A DNA stretch of 64,000 nt from JAJEFO01 sp965209045. Lineage in GTDB: Bacteria; Pseudomonadota; Alphaproteobacteria; Rhodobacterales; Rhodobacteraceae. This document shows, piece by piece, positions 57,702 through 64,000 of this stretch; position 1 is the stretch's first letter, and each line of letters begins with the position of its first letter. Below the pieces are notes generated by a model, which was not told the DNA's origin, ran no database searches, and worked only from the letters and a program-made list of their open reading frames with translations. Where the stretch lies: contig CBDBPW010000001.1 in NCBI GenBank assembly GCA_965209045.1, positions 1,054,001 to 1,118,000 on the forward strand, in the 5' to 3' direction. Both the position numbers and the translations under genes were made by a program.

Positions 57702-59522
57702 ATGGACGCGAATACAAAGCCTTCGACCGCGCCGGACACGGCTGCATCCGCCTCCCTTGGCGACCTGCCGGATTGGGATCTTTCAGACCTGTATTCCGGG
57801 CCGGATGCGCTCGAATTCGCAAGGGACATGGAACGCCTGGAGGCGAGCTGCGCCGATTTCGCTGCCGGTTTCGAGGGCAGGCTCAAGGACCTTGACGCAG
57901 CGGCCATGCGCAACTGCATCCTGAGCTACGAGGAGATCGATCTGACAGTTGGTCGGATCATGTCCTTCGCCGGGTTGAGATACTACCAGAACACCACTGA
58001 CGCCGACCGCGCCAAGTTCCTGTCGGATGCTCAGGACAGGATCACCGCCGCCACGACTTCGCTCGTCTTTCTCTCCCTCGAGATCAACCGGATTGACGAC
58101 GATGTCCTCGATGGCTGGTTCGCCGGAGACGCGGAACTTGCCCGCTACAAGCCAGTCTTCGACCGGATGCGGGCCATGCGCCCGTACCAGCTCTCCGATG
58201 AACTGGAGAAGTTCCTGCACGATCAGTCGACGGTGGGCGCGACCGCCTGGAACAGGCTGTTTGACGAAACCGTCGCGGGACTGTCGTTCAACGTGAACGG
58301 CGAGGAAAAGAACCTTGAATCCACACTGGACCATCTGACGGACAAGGACCGCGACCTACGTGAAGCCGCGGCGCGGGAACTCGCGCGGGTCTTCGGCGCG
58401 AACGTCAAGCTCTTTGCCCGGGTGCACAACACGCTCGCCAAGGAAAAGGAGATCGAGGATCGCTGGCGCAAGATGCCAACGCCGCAGACAAGTCGGCATC
58501 TGTCCAACGACGTGGAGCCGGAAGTCGTCAATGCGCTTCGTGACGCCGTCGTGGCGGCATATCCGAAGCTAAGCCACCGCTACTACAGGCTCAAGTCACG
58601 CTGGATGGGACTCGACGCCCTTGAGGTCTGGGACCGGAATGCGCCGCTGCCCATGGAGTCGGACCGAACGGTCACTTGGGAAGAGGCGCGCGAAACTGTG
58701 CTGGCGGCCTATGGCGAATTTGATCCGGAGATGGCCAGGCTTGCGGAGCCTTTCTTCGGGAACGGCTGGATCGACGCGCCGGTCAGGCCCGGAAAGGCGC
58801 CCGGCGCCTTCGCCCATCCAACTGTGGTCGACGTCCACCCTTACTTGATGCTGAATTATCTTGGAAAGCCGCGCGACGTAATGACGCTCGCCCATGAACT
58901 GGGCCACGGAGTTCACCAGCGCCTGGCGGCGGGGCAGGGACAGCTCCTGTCCTCGACTCCGCTGACGCTTGCCGAGACTGCGAGCGTATTTGGCGAGATG
59001 CTGACGTTCCGGCGGCTCCTGTCCGAGGCGCCTTCGGCCGACGAAAGGAAAGTGCTGCTGGCGGGCAAGGTCGAGGACATGATCAACACGGTCGTCCGGC
59101 AGATCGCGTTCTACGACTTCGAGTGCAAGATGCATGAGGCGCGCCGCGGTGGTGAACTGACGCCTGGCGATCTTGGCGAGCTCTGGATGAGCGTTCAGGA
59201 AGAGAGCCTTGGCCCGGCGTTCTCGTTCATGGAGGGCTACGAGACGTTCTGGACCTATGTCCCGCACTTCGTGCATTCGCCCTTCTACGTCTACGCCTAC
59301 GCGTTCGGCGACGGATTGGTCAACGCGCTCTACGCGGTCCATGAGGAAGGCGATCCAGCATTTCAGGAAAAGTACTTCGAGATGTTGAAGGCGGGAGGTT
59401 CAAGGCACCACAAGGAGCTTCTTGCCCCCTTCGGCCTCGATGCCGGAGATCCGGCATTCTGGAGCAAGGGTCTCGACATGATTTCCGGCTTCATCGACGA
59501 CCTCGAGGCGATGGAACCCTGA
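57702..59522 (+). CDS. pepF: Oligoendopeptidase F (M3 family)
   Basis: Cytoplasmic zinc metallopeptidase of 606 residues cleaving short oligopeptides. The HExxH site is in TLAHELGHGVHQRL near residue 396, with the third ligand glutamate in LAETASVFGEML about 28 residues later. The N-terminal helical region (WDLSDLYSGPDALEFARDMERLEASC) and the C-terminal ESLGPAFSFMEGYETFWTYVPHFVHSPFYVYAYAFGD are typical of PepF of Rhodobacterales. The start ATG 57702 is preceded by AAAGGACC. It appears monocistronic and converges with znuB. Confidence 0.95.
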   Translation: MDANTKPSTAPDTAASASLGDLPDWDLSDLYSGPDALEFARDMERLEASCADFAAGFEGRLKDLDAAAMRNCILSYEEIDLTVGRIMSFAGLRYYQNTTDADRAKFLSDAQDRITAATTSLVFLSLEINRIDDDVLDGWFAGDAELARYKPVFDRMRAMRPYQLSDELEKFLHDQSTVGATAWNRLFDETVAGLSFNVNGEEKNLESTLDHLTDKDRDLREAAARELARVFGANVKLFARVHNTLAKEKEIEDRWRKMPTPQTSRHLSNDVEPEVVNALRDAVVAAYPKLSHRYYRLKSRWMGLDALEVWDRNAPLPMESDRTVTWEEARETVLAAYGEFDPEMARLAEPFFGNGWIDAPVRPGKAPGAFAHPTVVDVHPYLMLNYLGKPRDVMTLAHELGHGVHQRLAAGQGQLLSSTPLTLAETASVFGEMLTFRRLLSEAPSADERKVLLAGKVEDMINTVVRQIAFYDFECKMHEARRGGELTPGDLGELWMSVQEESLGPAFSFMEGYETFWTYVPHFVHSPFYVYAYAFGDGLVNALYAVHEEGDPAFQEKYFEMLKAGGSRHHKELLAPFGLDAGDPAFWSKGLDMISGFIDDLEAMEP

Positions 59523-59616
59523 CGTCGGCCGACGCGGATGCCGGACCAGCCTTTCACGAACGCCCGGCCGGGAAGGATGCCGTTGTCCGATTCTTGAGGT
59601 CGGGCCTGTCATGCGC

Positions 59617-60417
59617 CTACGTGCCGCGTCGTCTGCACCAGCCGAGGATGCCGAAGCCGGCGAACAGCAAGGCGGCAACGCAGACTATTGACGGGCCCGC
59701 CGGCGTGTCAAACGCATAAGCGGCGCGCAGGCCGGCCGTTGCCGAGACTCCGCCGATTGCGGCGGCAATTATCGCCATGGATTCGGGCGTCCGGGCGAGG
59801 CTGCGGGCAGTGGCGGCGGGAATGATCAGCATGGCGGCGATCAGCAGCACGCCAACAACCTTGATCGCGACGGCGACGGTGATCGCCAGGGAAAGCGTCA
59901 GGATCAGTTGTTCCCGCCTTGGATCAAGGCCGCTGGAATAGGCAAGCTCTTCGTTCAGGGTGGCAGTCAGCAACGCCGGCCAGCGCGAGGCGATCAGGGC
60001 GACCACAAGCGCCGCACCGCTCCAAATGACCAAGAGATCGCCCCGTGAAACGGCCAGGATGTCGCCTAAGAGATACGCCATCAGGTCAATCCGGATGCCG
60101 GAAAGGAAGGAGACCGCGACGAGCCCGAATGCGAGCGCGGAATGGGCCAGTACTCCGAGAACCGTGTCCATCGCATAGCCGCGGCCCGTCAACAGGTTCA
60201 CGGTTGCTGCCATGGCTAGCGCAACCATCGCCGCTCCGAGAAAGATGGACATCTGCATCGCCAAGGACAGCGCGACGCCGAGCATCGCCGCATGGGCTGT
60301 CGCATCGCCGAAATACGCCATCCTCCGCCAGACGACGAAGCAGCCGAGCGGAGCGGCCGCGAAGGCCACCCCGACGCCGGCGAGCGTCGCCCGGATCATG
60401 AAGTCGTCGAGCATCAC
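59617..60417 (-). CDS. znuB: Zinc ABC transporter permease
   Basis: Inner-membrane permease of 266 residues with about eight spans, ABC-3 family. Motifs include PLGCFVVWRRMAYFGDATAHAAMLGVAL near residue 24, conserved in ZnuB and TroC, and LNEELAYSSGLD near 155. It overlaps znuC by 4 bp (ATGA). With ZnuA and ZnuC it imports zinc under Zur control. Confidence 0.95.
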   Translation of the reverse strand: MMLDDFMIRATLAGVGVAFAAAPLGCFVVWRRMAYFGDATAHAAMLGVALSLAMQMSIFLGAAMVALAMAATVNLLTGRGYAMDTVLGVLAHSALAFGLVAVSFLSGIRIDLMAYLLGDILAVSRGDLLVIWSGAALVVALIASRWPALLTATLNEELAYSSGLDPRREQLILTLSLAITVAVAIKVVGVLLIAAMLIIPAATARSLARTPESMAIIAAAIGGVSATAGLRAAYAFDTPAGPSIVCVAALLFAGFGILGWCRRRGT

Positions 60418-61157
60418 TCCGCCGCCTCGTGCCTGTGCGTGCGATCATGGTTGTGGTCATGATCGTGGTCGTGTCGGTAGAGCGCCAGCGCCCCTCCGGT
60501 GCCGGTTCCGAACAGCGCCCGGTACTCCGGGGCGGAGGCCACGACTGCCGGCGTGCCCTCGCAACAAACGTGGCCGTTGAGACAAATCACCCGATCTGAC
60601 GCGCTCATGACGACGTGCAGTTCGTGGCTGATCATCAACACGGCACAGCCGGATTCAGCGCGAACCGTTTCGATCTGCCGGTAGAAGGCGGCGGAGCCGA
60701 GCTGATCCAGACCTTGGGTCGCTTCGTCCAGAAGCAGGATCTCGGGCCGGTTGATCAAGGCTCGTGCCAGAAGAACGCGCTGGAACTCGCCGCCCGACAG
60801 TTGTGACATCTGCTGCTTCAAGAGGCCCGGGACGCCGGCCGCATCAAGCGCAGTCGCGCAGTCCCGTCGGCCCACACGATCGCCCAGGCACATGAAACGC
60901 TCCACGGTGATCGGAAGTGTCGGGTCGATGTGCAGGCGTTGCGGCACGTAGCCGATCCTGAGGCCGGGCTTGAGCTTGACCTGTCCTGCGGCGGGTTCGG
61001 TTGCGCCAATTATGGCCCGAAAAAGGCTTGTCTTGCCCGATCCGTTCGGGCCGACAATGGTCACGATCTCGCCAGGTTCCACCGTCAGGCCGACATGGCG
61101 CAGCACGATGCTGGCTCCGTAGCGGACGCTCAGGTCTTCAACGTAGATCAGGCTCAT
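60414..61157 (-). CDS. znuC: Zinc ABC transporter ATPase
   Basis: ABC ATPase of 247 residues from ATG 61157, which overlaps the zur stop. Walker A GPNGSGKTS near residue 35, PQRLHIDPTLPITVERFM near 78, signature LSGGEFQRVLLARAL near 123 and Walker B ILLLDEATQGLD. The C-terminus is histidine/aspartate rich (RHDHDHDHNHDRTHRHE), a plausible zinc-binding tail seen in some ZnuC proteins. The start at 61187 ten codons upstream lies inside zur and is less likely. Confidence 0.95.
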   Translation of the reverse strand: MSLIYVEDLSVRYGASIVLRHVGLTVEPGEIVTIVGPNGSGKTSLFRAIIGATEPAAGQVKLKPGLRIGYVPQRLHIDPTLPITVERFMCLGDRVGRRDCATALDAAGVPGLLKQQMSQLSGGEFQRVLLARALINRPEILLLDEATQGLDQLGSAAFYRQIETVRAESGCAVLMISHELHVVMSASDRVICLNGHVCCEGTPAVVASAPEYRALFGTGTGGALALYRHDHDHDHNHDRTHRHEAAE

Positions 61158-61672
61158 GACGCAGCGTGATCCGCGCATGCCGGGCAAACCCCCTCGGCCT
61201 CGACGACGGTTCTCTCAATCTGAAACCCCGACTCCCGCGCCGCGGTGCCAAGCGCACCTCTTGCGGGGGCTGAATGGGTCTCGGCCACGGTCTCGCAAAG
61301 GCGGCATATCATGAAGGCGGGCGAATGGGCCTTCTCGGGATGCGCGCAAGCGACGAACGCGTTCAGGCGCTCGATCCTGTGCACGAAGCCATGCTCGGCC
61401 AGGAAGTCGAGCGCGCGGTAGGCGACCGGCGGCTGCGATCCGAATCCCGCCTCGCGGAGCATGTCGAGGATTGCATAGGCCCCAAGCGCTCGGTGTTCCT
61501 GAAGCAGCAGTTCCAGCACCTTCCGGCGCACAGGCGTCAGGCGGAGGCGCTTTTTTGCACAGAGCGCCTCGGCGGCGGCCAACGCCCCGCCGACGCAGGC
61601 GTCGTGGTCATGCTTCTGAAATCCCAGCGGCGCCGGGCCTTGGGCGGGCGCAAGCCGCTTGTCTCTTGTCAT
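61154..61672 (-). CDS. zur: Zinc uptake regulator (Fur family)
   Basis: Fur-family repressor of 172 residues. The N-terminus (PLGFQKHDHDACVGGALAAAEALCAKKRLRLTPVRRKVLELLLQ) matches Zur. The winged helix contains SQPPVAYRALDFLAEHGFVHRIE near residue 75, and zinc ligands lie in AHSPAFMICRLCETV near 115 and VCPACADH at the C-terminus (two CxxC motifs). It is transcribed with znuCB and divergent from znuA, with a Zur box between, so it should repress the locus and itself when zinc is sufficient. Confidence 0.94.
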   Translation of the reverse strand: MTRDKRLAPAQGPAPLGFQKHDHDACVGGALAAAEALCAKKRLRLTPVRRKVLELLLQEHRALGAYAILDMLREAGFGSQPPVAYRALDFLAEHGFVHRIERLNAFVACAHPEKAHSPAFMICRLCETVAETHSAPARGALGTAARESGFQIERTVVEAEGVCPACADHAAS

Positions 61673-61702
61673 GCTATTTCATACCGGGTATGTCACTTCC
61701 AA

Positions 61703-61717
61703 TGTTACATTATCACA
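61703..61717. promoter_or_regulatory. Zur box between zur and znuA
   Basis: TGTTACATTATCACA is an imperfect palindrome matching the TGTTATNNNATAACA type core of alphaproteobacterial Zur sites as I know it. It is AT-rich in a GC-rich genome and lies in the 56-bp divergent region, where it can control both directions. Confidence 0.7.
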
Positions 61718-61728
61718 TGGAGGTTCCT

Positions 61729-62823
61729 ATGTCCAGAAAGCTGCTTCCCCTCTCGGCCACGGCCGCCTTGATGGGCGGCACCGCCGCGGCTGATGTGCCG
61801 AGCGTCGCAGTCGACATTGCGCCGGTGCATTCGCTGGTGGCACGCGTGATGGAAGGGGTCGGCGCGCCCAAGCTCATCGTGCCCCCGGGCGCGTCGCCCC
61901 ATGAGTACAGCCTGCGTCCCTCTGGCGCGGCCGCGCTTCAAGACGCCGATCTCGTTTTCTGGGTGGGCGAGGACCTGGCGCCCTGGATGGCTGACGCCGT
62001 GAAGAACCTGGCTGTGAACGCGACGGTCACGGCACTGCTGGAGGCGGATGGCACGATCCTGCTCGACTTCCGGGAAGGGGCCCTGTTCGAGGCTCACGCC
62101 CATGAAGATGAGGATCATGAAGAGCATGCCGATGAAAAAGGACATGACCATGATCATGACGAACACGCCCACGACGACGAGGACGGGCACGAGCACGAAG
62201 AGCACGCTCACGACGACGAGGACGAACACGAGAGTGAAGAGCATGCCCACGACGACGAGGACGAACACGAGAGTGAAGAGCATGCCCACGACGATCACGG
62301 TCACGCCCATGGCGACCACGATCCGCATGCCTGGCTCTTGCCTGCAAACGCCAGCACGTGGCTGAACCTGTTCGCCGCGCAGCTTTCGGCGGCAGACCCG
62401 GACAACGCGAGCGATTACTTCGCCAACGCTGCGGCCGGGAGGGCTGAAATCGAGGCCCTGTCCGCGGAGGTGAGCGAGATCCTTGATGCGGTTCGTGGCG
62501 GAAAGTTCATCGTCTTTCACGACGCTTACCAGTATTTCGAGACGGCGTTCGACTTCCCGGCCTCTGGCGCAATCTCGCTCGGCGACGCGTCTGATCCGAG
62601 CCCGGCGCGGATCGCCGAGATTCAGGCCAGGGTCCGAGAGGAAGGCATCGGTTGCGTCCTCGCGGAACCGCAGTTCAACCCGGGTCTCGTTGCCACGGTC
62701 CTCGACGGAACCGATGCCAGTACCGGGGTGATCGACCCGCTGGGGGCGGACCTCGAACCGGGGCCGGCGCTCTACCCGCAATTGATCCGAAACATGGCCG
62801 CAACGCTGGCCGGGTGCCTGTAG
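61729..62823 (+). CDS. znuA: Zinc ABC transporter substrate-binding protein
   Basis: Periplasmic zinc receptor of 364 residues. A signal peptide of about 21 residues is followed by the zinc-ligand histidine in VDIAPVHSLVARVMEG, then PPGASPHEYSLRPSGAAALQDADLVFWVG near residue 60. A histidine/aspartate/glutamate-rich loop of about 80 residues (roughly 120-200) carries near-perfect 13-residue tandem repeats. Other ligands are in DPHAWLLPANA, FIVFHDAYQYFETAF near 262 and a closing NPGLV segment. The acidic loop is unusually long; it may buffer zinc for delivery. It is divergent from zur-znuCB across a Zur box. The GGAGG Shine-Dalgarno supports ATG 61729. Confidence 0.95.
   Translation: MSRKLLPLSATAALMGGTAAADVPSVAVDIAPVHSLVARVMEGVGAPKLIVPPGASPHEYSLRPSGAAALQDADLVFWVGEDLAPWMADAVKNLAVNATVTALLEADGTILLDFREGALFEAHAHEDEDHEEHADEKGHDHDHDEHAHDDEDGHEHEEHAHDDEDEHESEEHAHDDEDEHESEEHAHDDHGHAHGDHDPHAWLLPANASTWLNLFAAQLSAADPDNASDYFANAAAGRAEIEALSAEVSEILDAVRGGKFIVFHDAYQYFETAFDFPASGAISLGDASDPSPARIAEIQARVREEGIGCVLAEPQFNPGLVATVLDGTDASTGVIDPLGADLEPGPALYPQLIRNMAATLAGCL
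62182..62298 (+). repeat. 39-bp tandem repeat in the ZnuA acidic/histidine loop
   Basis: Three 39-bp copies at 62182-62220, 62221-62259 and 62260-62298. The last two are almost identical and encode DEHESEEHAHDDE-type units; the first is diverged (DGHEHEEHAHDDE). The period is a multiple of three, so the frame is kept. Copy-number change by slippage would lengthen or shorten the metal-binding loop. Confidence 0.85.
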
Positions 62824-62834
62824 GGACCAGACCT

Positions 62835-62866
62835 GGACCGGCCGACGTCTCGACGCTGGCCGGTCC
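62835..62866 (+). terminator. Hairpin after znuA
   Basis: GGACCGGCC (62835-62843) pairs with GGCCGGTCC (62858-62866), a 9-bp perfect stem with a 14-nt loop, starting 11 bp after the znuA stop. It has no T-run, so it may work with Rho or as a 3' stabiliser. Confidence 0.55.
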
Positions 62867-62986
62867 ACCCCATGAACGCGGGCGGCCTGGTCAGGCCGCA
62901 ATTGCGACGTGCGTTCGGCGGCCGCGATCGTGAACGGCATCCGGCTCGCCCTTGATTCTGTACGGGCGCCGCGGAAATGTCGTTTT

Positions 62987-63017
62987 TTGCTGAAATGGAT
63001 GTCGGAAACGTTATACT
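62987..63017 (+). promoter_or_regulatory. Candidate promoter for the solute-binding protein gene
   Basis: A good -10 TATACT (63012-63017) is preceded at 19 bp by TTGCTG (62987-62992). The region is AT-richer than its surroundings and lies about 120 bp upstream of ATG 63135. The spacing is long, so this is tentative. The remaining 62867-62986 shows nothing clear. Confidence 0.4.
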
Positions 63018-63134
63018 TGATGCCGCAGACAGCCGTTGACCTCATGGCGCGCGCGTGTCGAAGATGGCACGGATTGCGGCTGCAATGAAGTGAATGGGCA
63101 CTGCCAGAAACACACTAGCGGGAGAACCGACAAC

Positions 63135-64000
63135 ATGACAACGAAGAGAATCCACCCTGCCGCCCTCATGCATGCGGACGAATATCGCGAAGGCAAGATC
63201 AGCCGCCGCGAGTTCCTGACCCGCGCGACGGCATTGGGTGTTGCCACCTCGGCAGCATACGGGTTGATCGGAGCAAGCGCTCCGGTCCAGGCCAGCTCGC
63301 ACGCCAAGATGGGTGGCACGATGCGCATCCAGATGGAGGTGCGCGCGCTGAAGGAGCCGCGGGTCTATGACTGGAGCCAGATCGCGAACTACACCCGCGG
63401 CACTCTGGAGTACCTGGTCGAATACAACAACGACGGGTCCTTCAAGCCGATGCTGCTCGAAAGCTGGGAAGCGAACGATGATGCGACGCAGTTCACGCTC
63501 CACGTCCGCCCGGGCGTCAAGTGGAACAACGGCGACGACTTCACGGCGGATGACGTGGCCCGCAACATAACCGGGTGGGCTGACAAGTCGGTCGAAGGCA
63601 ACTCGATGGCCGGGCGCTTCGGCGTCCTGATCGATCCGGATACCGGCAAGGCCATCGAAGGCGCGGTCGAAGTCGTGGACAACCTCACGGTTCGCCTGAA
63701 CCTGCCAAGACCTGACATCACGGTCATTCCGGGCATGGCGGACTATCCGGCCGCCATCATCCATTCGTCGTTCAATGCCGACGATGCCATGAATGCCGTT
63801 GGCACCGGGCCGTACCTCATGACGGAGCTCGAGGTCGGCGTGAAGGGCGCGATCACCCGCAACGAAGACCACCAGTGGTGGGGCGAGGCCGTGTTCGGCA
63901 AGCCGGCGCTGGACCGGATCGAATTCATCGATTTCGGCACCGACCCAGCCGCCTGGCTGGCCGCGCTTGAGGCTGACGAAGTGGACTTCCTCTACGAATC
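63135..64000 (+). CDS. Peptide/opine-type ABC transporter substrate-binding protein (3' cut by window)
   Basis: The first 288 residues of a family 5 extracellular solute-binding protein (DppA/OppA type). The N-terminus carries a twin-arginine signal (KISRREFLTRATALGVATSAAYGLIG) ending near residue 53. Next comes GGTMRIQMEV, then DGSFKPMLLESWEANDDATQFTLHVRPGVKWNNGDDFTADDVARNI near residue 100, the strongest family motif. Tat export of such proteins occurs in alphaproteobacteria. The ligand may be an oligopeptide or opine-like compound; the rest of the transporter lies beyond the window. Confidence 0.92.
   Translation, partial: MTTKRIHPAALMHADEYREGKISRREFLTRATALGVATSAAYGLIGASAPVQASSHAKMGGTMRIQMEVRALKEPRVYDWSQIANYTRGTLEYLVEYNNDGSFKPMLLESWEANDDATQFTLHVRPGVKWNNGDDFTADDVARNITGWADKSVEGNSMAGRFGVLIDPDTGKAIEGAVEVVDNLTVRLNLPRPDITVIPGMADYPAAIIHSSFNADDAMNAVGTGPYLMTELEVGVKGAITRNEDHQWWGEAVFGKPALDRIEFIDFGTDPAAWLAALEADEVDFLYE

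Noticed and set aside
62182..62298. Regular 39-bp repeats considered as a CRISPR array
   Set aside because: The copies are directly adjacent without spacers, lie in frame inside znuA and encode a metal-binding loop.

Overview
The window is GC-rich alphaproteobacterial chromosome, most likely from a Rhodobacterales (Roseobacter/Rhodobacter-like) bacterium. The inference rests on family content and synteny: DUF4170 followed by lpxK, mutY back to back with dciA and a DsbA-type oxidoreductase, pmbA-cysQ, leuS-lptE-holA, DUF2125, DUF3576, a long-form RibA and a CenR-like response regulator. No rRNA, tRNA, CRISPR array or intact insertion sequence was seen. The left edge cuts the 5' end of aroC on the minus strand and the right edge cuts a Tat-exported peptide-type solute-binding protein.

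Layout. 0.4-7.9 kb is a compact catabolic operon: ROK repressor, M20 amidohydrolase, sugar ABC binding protein, permease, YhfX-like PLP enzyme, single-domain ABC ATPase and a GlmS/FrlB-type SIS protein, headed by a palindromic operator. It looks built for an aminosugar or Amadori-type conjugate. 8.4-9.6 kb holds an acyl-CoA dehydrogenase homologue that lacks the usual catalytic glutamate and resembles 3-sulfinopropionyl-CoA desulfinase. 10.3-13.6 kb is a TPP-riboswitch-controlled thiBPQ operon. 13.7-17.5 kb is the serine pathway: serB divergent from serC-serA, with a structured leader before serC. 17.5-20.8 kb carries an aquaporin, a metallophosphoesterase, DUF4170 and lpxK. 20.8-23.2 kb is a decayed accessory scar with one broken and one intact Phd/VapC-type toxin-antitoxin pair and an ankyrin-repeat fragment. 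23.2-40.6 kb is mostly housekeeping: DsbA, DciA, MutY, CysQ, PmbA, CoxG, DUF2125, HolA, LptE, LeuS, DUF3576, a TPR-sulfotransferase, YggS, an L,D-transpeptidase, RibA and a response regulator. It is followed by a 5'-truncated glutamine amidotransferase.

41.7-57.3 kb is the most unusual part: a divergent catabolic island around a GntR/UTRA regulator. The left arm encodes a tripartite tricarboxylate transporter (TctCBA), a sulfatase without a signal peptide, a short-chain dehydrogenase and a ThDP-dependent acetolactate-synthase-like enzyme. The right arm encodes a split transketolase whose two halves flank a short-chain dehydrogenase, AcoA/AcoB-like E1 alpha and beta subunits and an 80-residue stand-alone lipoyl domain, then an aldehyde dehydrogenase and an enolase-superfamily dehydratase/racemase. 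My inference is uptake of an organic acid, possibly sulfated, desulfation in the cytoplasm and ThDP-dependent carbon-chain cleavage. I cannot match the whole set to a pathway I know.

57.7-63 kb holds oligoendopeptidase F and a Zur-regulated zinc uptake locus (znuA divergent from zur-znuC-znuB) with a histidine/acid-rich tandem repeat in ZnuA.
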